From assembly GCA_965199245.1 (NCBI GenBank), contig CBDAQP010000001.1, positions 558,001-622,000 of the forward strand: a stretch of 64,000 nucleotides of DNA, given 5' to 3'. The notes beneath the pieces are model-generated. The model ran no database searches. It saw only the letters and a program-made list of their open reading frames with translations, and had not been told where the DNA came from. This DNA comes from Carbonatibacter sp965199245. GTDB taxonomy: Bacteria > Pseudomonadota > Alphaproteobacteria > Kiloniellales > Kiloniellaceae. The translations under genes were made by a program, and so were the position numbers. Of the stretch, positions 24,823 through 32,682 are shown piece by piece. Position 1 is the first letter of the stretch. Each line of letters opens with the position of its first letter.

Positions 24823-26017
24823 GGCTGACCTCCTTTGTCGTTTCAGTTTGAAGATGTTCAGGATCGGGCGTGACCGGCCATTCGCCGGACAACAGCTTTT
24901 GCATCAGCCCACGCTTTTGCGTGCGATATTGATCGGCCAGCTTGATTAGCAAATCAATTTCACGTTTTGCTGTATCAAGAATTTGAATGATTCTGAACTG
25001 TTTCTCTTTTTCAATTACTGGCACTTTAAATGTTAAAATATCTCTATTTTTAACAGTTGGGTAAGTCGCACCGGATTGCCTCGCTTTTAGATAATTAAAG
25101 AACCTTTCTTGTTGTACGCAGTAAAAATAAAATTTATTTTCGATTTTTAATCTGCAAAATGCAGATGACACATAGATTTGACTATGCGTTTTTGTAACTG
25201 CACCACGAGTAGGACGTACAGTAGATATCAGAAGAGTATTTTGAGGAACCTTCACAGCCCCAGAAACTGCTTTTTTATCTTTATTGCTGATTTTGTAAGT
25301 TTTTGTTTTTGTATCAACATCTCCAATTTCTAAATAAGGTAGATCTTCTCTATTTTTGTCAAATCTAATTCCTTTTTCTAGGCTACAAACCTCTCCAAGA
25401 TTTTTGCTAGATTTTTTGCTTCCTATTAATTCATAAAGAAGCCACCCGAACTGACGCTCTTTGGCCTCAATCAACGCTTCGGTTTTTTCAGTGGCCGTGT
25501 CCCATAGTGCAAGTGCTTTGACTGCGTAATCCTGAAATTCAAGTTCGGGCACTGGAACTTTTATGGAAGCAATTGCCTCAGCATTTAATCCAGGCATGGT
25601 TCCACCATGTGAACGCCGTTCTAGCAAACTTTGAAGTTTTGGTGTCTCAAGAAAGATTTTAACAAATTCAGGATTAACCTTTGTTGGATCCAGAGATATC
25701 CGCATCAAACGAGGATTTATAATGCCTGATTCATGCTCATTAGGTATGACGATCACCTTGCCTACTGTCCCCATCATGGTAATTAAAATGTCGCCAGCTT
25801 GAACAGAACAGTTTTTATGCCGATCAAATGTTTCCGAAGTAATGTAGTAATTTTTTGCGCGTAAATTCCCACTAAGTACTTCTTGCTGTCCGTATAATTT
25901 AAATCCTGACTCTACATAACTTTCTTTTTTTACTGACGAACCAAATGGGCCGGCTTTAAGAATGGGGCGGGATTCATGTCCTAAGCTATCTAAACGTTGA
26001 TATTTCAGATTACTCAT
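24815..26017 (-). CDS. hsdS: Type I restriction enzyme, S (specificity) subunit
   Basis: Specificity subunit of 400 residues with two target-recognition domains, each followed by a conserved helix. TRD1 covers about residues 1-175 and is followed by DYAVKALALWDTATEKTEALIEAKERQFGWLLYELI; TRD2 starts near GEVCSLEKGIRFDK and is followed by a helix ending RTQKRGLMQKLLSGEW. The start is the ATG at 26017, which overlaps the rhuM stop by 8 bp; a longer open frame upstream is an artefact of rhuM. The gene, especially TRD2 (25000-25400), is clearly richer in A and T than its neighbours, as expected for exchanged recognition domains. Confidence 0.93.
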   Translation of the reverse strand: MSNLKYQRLDSLGHESRPILKAGPFGSSVKKESYVESGFKLYGQQEVLSGNLRAKNYYITSETFDRHKNCSVQAGDILITMMGTVGKVIVIPNEHESGIINPRLMRISLDPTKVNPEFVKIFLETPKLQSLLERRSHGGTMPGLNAEAIASIKVPVPELEFQDYAVKALALWDTATEKTEALIEAKERQFGWLLYELIGSKKSSKNLGEVCSLEKGIRFDKNREDLPYLEIGDVDTKTKTYKISNKDKKAVSGAVKVPQNTLLISTVRPTRGAVTKTHSQIYVSSAFCRLKIENKFYFYCVQQERFFNYLKARQSGATYPTVKNRDILTFKVPVIEKEKQFRIIQILDTAKREIDLLIKLADQYRTQKRGLMQKLLSGEWPVTPDPEHLQTETTKEVSHA

Positions 26018-27086
26018 CCTCACCTCCCAAGCTGACCTGATTCTTGTGTTGTTTTTCAAGGGCTTTGATCTGTTTATCAAAATCTGATTCAAACAAGCGG
26101 TCTTGAATGATGCGGTATTTTTCAAATTCACTTTCCGCGTGGGCTTTGGCGATTTCGGCACTGACCTTGCCCGCATCCTGTAAGATTTCACGATCCCAAA
26201 GTTCCAGAAATCCGCTCAAGCGCTCTTCCCAATCGGTCATAGTCATCGGGATTTTACGCATGGCCTGCATTTCAGCCATATCCAGATAGGCCGAAACAAT
26301 CCGTTGCATTTGCGCCAGCTCATCTTCAGAGAGATAATTTTTGGCAATCGACAGATCGTATTTGTGGATCTTTCCCCGGGGGGCACCGTCCCAACCGGTC
26401 AACCCCATATGATCTTTTCGGTGATCTGCGCGACCAACAATCACTTCAGCCGCCGTTTGGCCATGAATGGCAAAATGCATTTTGTTCTGAACGGTGGCAA
26501 AAAAGCGTTTGGTTACCGTGGCTGAGGCATCATAATCCAGTGAGGTTGCATAAATATCTGTAATTTTTTGATAAAATTTTCGCTCGGACAGTCTGATCTC
26601 CCTGATTTTTTCAAGCTGGCGCTCGAAAAATTCATTATCCAGAACTGTGCCACTTTTTTTCAGGCGTTCTTCGTCCATCGTCCAGCCCTGAATGGTGTAA
26701 TCCTTAACGATGGTATTTGCCCATTTGCGAAACTGCACAGCCCGCTCGTTTTCAATCTTGAAGCCAACGGCAATAATGGCTTGCAAACTGTAGTGATCGA
26801 CCTGGCGTTGCACCTCCCTTGCGCCTTCCGTCTGAACGATTAAGTATTGCTTAATCGTTGCCCCGCGCTCCAATTCATTGTCATCAAACAGGCGTTTCAA
26901 GTGCTGGTTGATCGCAGAAACAGAAACACCGTAAAGTGTTGCCATCATTTTTTGGGTCAGCCAGATGTTTTCATCTTCATAACGCATGTCAACGCTGGAC
27001 TGGCTGTCACCCGTTGCCGCTACAAAGGTCAGGTACTCCGCAGCCGATGAGCGGATTGTCGGCACGTGATCTTTCCTTTTGCTCAT
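26010..27086 (-). CDS. rhuM: RhuM-family protein
   Basis: A protein of 358 residues of the virulence RhuM family. An N-terminal winged-helix segment (IWLTQKMMATLYGVSVSAINQHL) is followed by the conserved VDHYSLQAIIAVGFKI and the ERAVQFRKWAN block, and by LSERKFYQKITDIYATSLDYD in the middle. The family is frequently encoded inside type I restriction loci. Its biochemical role is unknown despite the historical name. It overlaps hsdM by 4 bp and hsdS by 8 bp. Confidence 0.9.
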   Translation of the reverse strand: MSKRKDHVPTIRSSAAEYLTFVAATGDSQSSVDMRYEDENIWLTQKMMATLYGVSVSAINQHLKRLFDDNELERGATIKQYLIVQTEGAREVQRQVDHYSLQAIIAVGFKIENERAVQFRKWANTIVKDYTIQGWTMDEERLKKSGTVLDNEFFERQLEKIREIRLSERKFYQKITDIYATSLDYDASATVTKRFFATVQNKMHFAIHGQTAAEVIVGRADHRKDHMGLTGWDGAPRGKIHKYDLSIAKNYLSEDELAQMQRIVSAYLDMAEMQAMRKIPMTMTDWEERLSGFLELWDREILQDAGKVSAEIAKAHAESEFEKYRIIQDRLFESDFDKQIKALEKQHKNQVSLGGEDE

Positions 27087-28597
27087 GCGACCACCTCCTT
27101 CAGAAGGTGAGCCATCTTGCCGCGTACTTCTGCCAATTCATCTTCAAGTGTGTCGATTTCTTGCTGAACGGCTTCGATATCAACTTCTGCTTCTTCTTCG
27201 AAAGTATCGACATAGCGGGGGATGTTCAGGTTGAAGTCATTCTGTTCCAGCTCTTCCGGGCTGGCGAGATGGGAGTAGCGTTCCAACTCTTTGCGCTCCT
27301 TATAGGTCTCGGCAACCTTCCTGGCGTGATCGTCGGTCATCTGGTTTTGGGTTTTGCCCGGCACGAAGTCCTGACTGGCATCGATGAACAGCACATCCTT
27401 GCGATCCGCGTTTGCGCCGCCGTCTTCCCGGCTGCGATCCAGGATCAGAATGGCAACCGGAATGCCCGTTGTGGTGAACAGGTTGGCCGGCAGGCCGATC
27501 ACGGCATCGAGCAGGTTTTCCGCGATCAGCTTCTTGCGGATTTTGCCTTCGGCACCGCCCCGGAACAGAACCCCGTGCGGCACGATTACCGCGACACGCC
27601 CCGACTGGCGTTTTGCAATCTCGACCATATGTGTGATAAAGGCATAATCCCCTTTGGATTTTGGCGGAATCCCGCGCCAATAGCGGCCATATTGATCTCT
27701 ATCCGCATCCTCTGCCCCCCATTTCGCCAATGAGAAGGGCGGGTTGGCGACAACCACATCGAAGTTCATCAGGTGATCGCCTTCGACAAGGCTGGGGCCG
27801 TTGAGAGTATCGCACCATTCAATCCGGGCGGAATCCTTGGCATGAAGGAACATGTTCATACGGGCCAGTGCCCAAGTCGCGCCATTCACCTCTTGCCCAT
27901 AGAGCGAAAAGTTATCTGATCCGACTTGTTCGGCGGCACGGATCAGCAGTGATCCGGATCCGCAGGCCGGATCGCAGATTGTGTTGCCGGGCTGTGCATC
28001 TGCCAACCGGGCCAGCAGTGTTGAAACGGTTGCAGGCGTATAGAATTCACCTGCCTTTTTGCCTGCATCAGAGCCGAAACGCTCAATCAGATAGATGTAG
28101 CATTCGCCGATCACGTCTTCTTTGACGCAACCGGGGCGCAGGTTCATTTCCGGCTTGTTGAAGTCTTCCAGGACTGTCTTCAGGCGGCGGTTGCGGTCTT
28201 TCACCCGGCCAAGATTGCTCTCGGAATTGAAGTCGATATTCCGAAACACGCCTTCCAGCTTGGCGCGGTTCTTGTCCTCGATCTTTTCAAGGGCGACATT
28301 GATCAGCTCACCGATATTCGGCTCATTACGCTGATCATACAGGTCATGGAAACTGCATCCTTCGGGCAGAATGAAGCGTTCGCGTTCGAGACGGCGGCGG
28401 ATGCGGACATCGTCATCGCCATATTGCTCCCGGTATTTTTCCATGTGGTCTTCCCACAGATCGGAGATATATTTGAGAAAGAGCATCACAAGGATGTAAT
28501 CCTTGTATTGCCCGGCATCGACTGCCCCCCTGAAGGTATCGCAAGCGGCCCAGGCCGTTGCATTGATCTGTTGTTGTGTAACGCGGTCTGCGGTCAT
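27083..28597 (-). CDS. hsdM: Type I restriction enzyme, M (methyltransferase) subunit
   Basis: N6-adenine DNA methyltransferase of 504 residues. SAM-binding motif I is DPACGSG (209-215) and catalytic motif IV is NPPF (285-288), preceded by the HsdM N-terminal helical domain. GEFYTPATVSTLLA (183-196) is the family hallmark just before motif I. The C-terminus ends in a coiled-coil (EAVQQEIDTLEDELAEVRGK), as expected for contact with HsdS. It overlaps the half-size S gene and rhuM by 4 bp each. Confidence 0.96.
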   Translation of the reverse strand: MTADRVTQQQINATAWAACDTFRGAVDAGQYKDYILVMLFLKYISDLWEDHMEKYREQYGDDDVRIRRRLERERFILPEGCSFHDLYDQRNEPNIGELINVALEKIEDKNRAKLEGVFRNIDFNSESNLGRVKDRNRRLKTVLEDFNKPEMNLRPGCVKEDVIGECYIYLIERFGSDAGKKAGEFYTPATVSTLLARLADAQPGNTICDPACGSGSLLIRAAEQVGSDNFSLYGQEVNGATWALARMNMFLHAKDSARIEWCDTLNGPSLVEGDHLMNFDVVVANPPFSLAKWGAEDADRDQYGRYWRGIPPKSKGDYAFITHMVEIAKRQSGRVAVIVPHGVLFRGGAEGKIRKKLIAENLLDAVIGLPANLFTTTGIPVAILILDRSREDGGANADRKDVLFIDASQDFVPGKTQNQMTDDHARKVAETYKERKELERYSHLASPEELEQNDFNLNIPRYVDTFEEEAEVDIEAVQQEIDTLEDELAEVRGKMAHLLKEVVA

Positions 28598-29193
28598 TTT
28601 TCGGCTCCTTTTCCGGTCTTTCCGGAAGTCTGATTGGCTATATCGCGCAACAAGGCGACATTCAGCTGCGAGCGAAGCCCGGCCAGCTGGTGCAAAAGCC
28701 CGGTTTCGTGTTTTTGAAGTTCGGCCAGCTCGCCAATGGCCTTTTGGGTTGGCAGGTCGGGAACGGATACCGACAAGAGTGCGAGACTCTTGCGATTGAT
28801 TGCCATGATCGTCGCCCCCTGCTTCTCACGCTCAAAGAAACGCTGCGCGGGGGCTTGGTTGATCGTCCAGGCCAGATAGGCCGGATCGACAAGAGCCGGA
28901 TCGGGCCGCAAGATCATGAACGGATAGGCTGCCACGACCGGCTCTTCCCAATCGTCCCCCGGGACAAATGCCGCAGGACGGTCTCCACGGGAACGGAACA
29001 ACACATCGCCCGCCCCGACCAAGTATCGCTCCAGATCGCCCTCGATGGAATACCGGGACAGCTCTGAGAACCGGACACGACCGACGTGCGGCGCATCTCG
29101 CAACTGAATGACCAGCACTCCGTCTCTGGCGGCCTCAAGGGCACCCCGTGCTGAATACCCCATTTGGATGCGGCATAGTTCGTCAATACGCAT
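28594..29193 (-). CDS. Half-size S-subunit-like protein (single TRD)
   Basis: A protein of 199 residues with one type I TRD: MRIDELCRIQMGYSARGALE at the N-terminus, AGDVLFRSRGDRPAAFVP in the middle, then AYLAWTINQAP and GATIMAINRKSLALLSVSVPDLPTQKAIGEL, which corresponds to the end of a TRD plus its conserved helix. The ATG at 29193 lies 26 nt after the predicted transcription start; an earlier in-frame codon at 29250 would fall inside the promoter. It is first in the operon, with a full hsdS present further down. It may dimerise to give an alternative specificity or modulate the enzyme. Confidence 0.8.
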   Translation of the reverse strand: MRIDELCRIQMGYSARGALEAARDGVLVIQLRDAPHVGRVRFSELSRYSIEGDLERYLVGAGDVLFRSRGDRPAAFVPGDDWEEPVVAAYPFMILRPDPALVDPAYLAWTINQAPAQRFFEREKQGATIMAINRKSLALLSVSVPDLPTQKAIGELAELQKHETGLLHQLAGLRSQLNVALLRDIANQTSGKTGKGAEK

Positions 29194-29225
29194 GTTTTTT
29201 CTTTCAGTAGCCAAAAATACTACCG

Positions 29226-29255
29226 AATATATGGCGATTCGCTCGCGCATGTCAA
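29226..29255 (-). promoter_or_regulatory. Promoter of the restriction-Kiwa operon
   Basis: On the minus strand a consensus -35 TTGACA (29255-29250) is followed after 18 bp by TATATT (29231-29226). The predicted start of transcription near 29219 leaves a short leader before the ATG at 29193. No promoter-like sequence was noticed between the genes that follow. Confidence 0.65.
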
Positions 29256-29311
29256 CGAAAATTATTTTACTGTATTCGTTCTACTGATTTTTATTCTGTT
29301 GGCAAACCATA

Positions 29312-29449
29312 CTAAGTGGATCGGCCTCCGCCATGTCGGGCCAGCAGTCCTTTCTCGACCAGTGACCGGAATGTTGCCGTCAGAGTATTGGGGCTTGCGC
29401 CGTATGAGACCTGTGCGCGGATATCACTGGACGGGTCTGCTGTTTTGTG
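29312..29449 (-). pseudogene. C-terminal remnant of a winged-helix protein
   Basis: A 45-residue open stretch reads SSDIRAQVSYGASPNTLTA, then FRSLVEKGLLARHGGGRST, and then a stop. This looks like the C-terminal wing of a winged helix-turn-helix regulator or Fic-type protein. There is no start and a stop precedes it, so it is a fragment left at the edge of the restriction operon. A 59-bp segment of it recurs at 61402. Confidence 0.5.
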
Positions 29450-29469
29450 ATTGTCTTAATTGATAGAAG

Positions 29470-30430
29470 AGTTTGGGAGGATTGATGGCGCGTCGTGAGA
29501 TTGGTCAGGAGCATTTTTCCCTTGATGGGAAAAGAAGCGATCATGATGACCTTGTCGGCCTGTTGGACGATGCCTGATCATGATCTGTCGGATATGTCCT
29601 CCGCATCCAAAGGCGAAGCGGGTTGGCCGCCCCTGTGTTTGCTGAAGGCCCTGCTTTTGGGGCGGTGGTCTGATGATGTGAAGCTGGCCGATGCGCTGGA
29701 TGACCGGGCTTCGTTCCGCCGCTTTTGCGGTTTCTCCCGCAGCGAGCCGACGCGGACGGCCTTTGTGCGGTTTCGCCGTGAACTGGCGGGCTCGCGGCTC
29801 TTCGACGGCATGACCAGGCAGTTGCGCGAGCGACATATCTCGGTCAAACAGGGCACGTTGGGTGATGCACATCGCTTCGGCCAGCAGGGAAGACAACGAC
29901 GCGCGCTGGATCAGGCACAGGAAGGCGGTGCATGGTGACAAGGCTCATGTGGCCCCCGATGAAACGACTGATCCGGTGGAGAGGATTGTCGTCACGCCGG
30001 CCAACGTGAATGACGGGACAGCCGGCTGTGATGTGGTGATCCTGAACAGGTCTCTGCCGACAGTGCGTATCAGGGCGTTGGCTTTCGCAATGCGCTCGAG
30101 GAGAAGGGAGGCACCACCCGGATTGTTGTGACCGGCGTTTGGGCCCGCAACGACGATGACGCTGCAACAAGGCTGAAAGCGAGGCCCCATTCACAAGGTG
30201 CGTTGCCGGGAAGATCCTTGGCACAACGAGGTTATGGCCTGCGGGCAGTTCCACACCGGAGCCCTGGCAAGGCTGCATATCCAGCTCACCGCAATGGCGT
30301 ACAATTTGAAGCGGGCTCTCAAGGCGACCGCTGCTGCCTGACGGCACGACCCCTGTTCAATAGAGTTGCCAATGCCACCTCAAACGCCGTTGGAAAGGAA
30401 AATCTACTGGATACCCGGCCTTCGGGGTGC
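29470..30430 (+). pseudogene. IS5-family transposase, frameshifted remnant (family 1)
   Basis: Consecutive pieces in different plus-strand frames spell an IS5-type transposase: GWPPLCLLKALLLGRW, then DDRASFRRFCGFSRSEPTRTAFVRFRREL (29680-29800), then VHGDKAHVAPDETTDPVERI and VTPANVNDGTAG near 29930-30020. Further frame changes follow to about 30430. No intact reading frame and no clear terminal repeats were found. It occupies the place where the AbiEii toxin gene would be expected after the AbiEi gene on the other strand. Confidence 0.75.
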
Positions 30431-30549
30431 GGTGCGCGATGAAACTCTTAATCAAATGCACGGGTTGCGTACAAACACAACAAAATCAACAAACCATCCA
30501 TCACGCGCACAGGTCTCATAACAGCAGACGAACCTGATCCACATAACGC
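30431..30549. other. Gap between IS5 remnant and AbiEi gene
   Basis: About 120 bases with no open frame or recognisable signal; presumably remnants of the IS end and of the lost toxin gene. Confidence 0.4.
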
Positions 30550-31399
30550 TCATGCATCGGCCTGTTCCCCTGTTCCGTTCTCCGGGATGAAATTTTCCGG
30601 TACGTAGATACGATAGGTGGGATGGGTCTTGCCGCCTTTGATGAGCGCCCGAGGCCCGGAACCGAAATTAACCTGATCGGCGTCAAGGTACTTGTGCCAG
30701 GCGTGCTTGTGACGATCAGCGAAGACAAAAAACAAGCGCCGGACCTTTACGCTCTGGCAGGCTATGAGCAGTGCCATCAATTGCTTGGGGCGCAGGGTGG
30801 TCAGGCTTTCGAAGACTTTGTTCAGCTTCTCGAACCCGGCATCGTCGCACAATTCGTCGAGTGCTTCGAGAACAGCCCGTTCCGGGGACGATGCCTTTAG
30901 AGGCCAGCGCCATACATTCACGCTCTGGCTGCTTTCACGGGCATCGCGGTCGGAATCAGTGATCCCGGTCCGGTCATCGCCGAACAGGGTTCGTCGGTGC
31001 ACGATTATTTGTGCGTCGCTCGGCAGGCACTTTAGCCACGAGGGCGCATTGCCGTAAAGGTGAATGCGCGGCGCGCCGCCAAGATGCAGGTAATGCGCAT
31101 AACCCGCCAGATCGAGCGCGCTCACGCCGCCCAGGTGCAGGTCGCACTCCATGATCCGCTGAAGGGAAAGCAGGGCACTGTCCCACGGGACAGTCTTCGG
31201 CACCTGCACGGTTTCCGGCAGGGGGCGGCGATAAACGCCCCGTATGATCCGTTCCAGCCAACCTCGCGCCACGTAATCGTGGATCGACTTGGCGTCAATG
31301 CCCCGGTGCCTTGAGCCAACGGGTATCCACCAGAAAACCTGGCGGTGCCTTGTCCAGAAGGGGCTTTAATCGTGGTTGTCTTTGATGGCTCATAACCAT
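30550..31399 (-). pseudogene. AbiEi-type antitoxin gene with a single-base frameshift
   Basis: Reading the minus strand from the ATG at 31399 (or 31393) gives an AbiEi-like winged-helix start (QPRLKPLLDKAPPGFLVDTR, then WLKAPG), which then hits a stop. One base out of register the protein continues as IDAKSIHDYVARGWLERIIRGVYRR and runs to 30550 with a typical AbiEi body (GGVSALDLAGYAHYLHLGG). The break is at a run of four C on the plus strand (31301-31304). Removing one base restores a protein of about 282 residues. The partner toxin AbiEii is absent. It could be a decayed gene, a sequencing slip, or programmed or phase-variable frameshifting. Confidence 0.75.
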
Positions 31400-31464
31400 G
31401 AAAATCGCATATTTCTAAAACATAGACAAGGGGCGATTTGACGCTGGTGAATTTAATTGGATTT

Positions 31465-32561
31465 TATACCAATTTTCAGAAGATTTGACTTATTTGTCCT
31501 GGCGTTTCTTGCCCTTGTGTGATTCTTAAGGGGGACACTTTATTGGAGGTTTCCATGAGACGCGCCATTTCCTTGCGAGAAGACTTTAACAGTCGCCAGC
31601 TTCGCCCGCCAATCAGCTGAGTCCAATCAAACACGCCACCTTTTGGCGCTGTCTGTCATCTATGATGGCGGCAACCGCAGTGAGGCCGCTGTTGGCGGTG
31701 TTGGTTTGCAAATCATTCGTGACCGGGTGTTGCGTTTCAATGCAGAAGGTCCGGCAGGCCTCGTTGATCGCAAATCGACCAGCGTTCCACCGAAGCTGAA
31801 TGCCGACCACCGGCAGGCCCTGGCGTCCCTTGTTGAACGCGGCCCATACAGGAGACGGCGTTGTACGCTGGCGTCTGGAAGATCTGGTGCACCGGGTATG
31901 GGAAGAGTACCGGATCAGTGTGAGCATCCCCACAATGAGCCGGGTGTGACAGGAAACGGGCGACAGAAAGCTGACGGCGCGACTGCGTCATCATGGCCGG
32001 AACGGGCATGAGATTGACGCATTTAAAAAAACTTCCCCGCCGGAATTGGTCCGGCTGTCCCATTGGAAATCCGGTGGCAGGATGAGGCGCGTGTTGGCCG
32101 GAAGAACACCATGTTGGGCCAAACGAGGGACAAGGCCTGTGGCAGAAAAAGACCAGTGCACAAAATCCGTCTGGATATTCGGGGCGATATGCCCCCCGCG
32201 CTTGTTCTGCCGCAGTTTGAGACCTGCGGGATGCAAGAGCACCCGGAAGACATATCGTCACAGGTCGAGCCCGGTTGCTGTCATTATCCTTGACAAGGCG
32301 GGCTGGCACACCACCGGCACACTGGATATCCCGGACAATATCACCCTGTTGCCGCTACTGCCACGCAGCCCGGCCCCGGTCGAAAATGTCTGGCAATATT
32401 TGCGGCAAAACTGGCTGTCAAACCCCGTCTTTGACAATCAGGACCAGATCGTTTCCCTCTGTTGTGACGCATGGAATAATCTCACCGAAAGACCATGGAA
32501 AATCATGTCAATCGGACATAGAAAATGGGCGCATGGGTTCTGAATTATAAAAGTCGGTATA
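31465..32561 (+). mobile_element. IS630-family element, decayed full-length copy (family 2)
   Basis: Ends TATACCAATTTTCAGA and AAAAGTCGGTATA give imperfect inverted repeats with flanking TA. Inside, the transposase is broken over at least three frames. It begins with MRRAISLREDFNSRQL at 31556, then LSVIYDGGNRSEAA and RVLRFNAEGPAGLVDRK, and from 32046 onwards RDKACG...DQCTKSVWIFGAI, VILDKAGWHTTGTLDIPDN, PVENVWQYLRQNWLSN and finally SIGHRKWAHGF. The DDE residues VILDKAGWH and ENVWQ are present, but the gene cannot be expressed as one protein. Confidence 0.85.
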
Positions 32562-32682
32562 AGAATTTAGAGGTGCAAAAAAAATGGATTCATAAGAAAA
32601 AAAGCATCGAGAGATCGAAAAAGAAGGCACATGCCGGACGTCAAAACCGGAACGCGCCAGGATGTCATCGGAACCGATCACA

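Noticed and set aside
26018..26191. N-terminal extension of hsdS
   Set aside because: It runs through the end of rhuM in another frame; the ATG at 26017 gives a normal HsdS start with an 8-bp overlap.
30486..30530. Third copy of the 59-bp duplicated segment
   Set aside because: Only about 20 bases (CGCGCACAGGTCTCATA) agree, which is too short to separate from chance.
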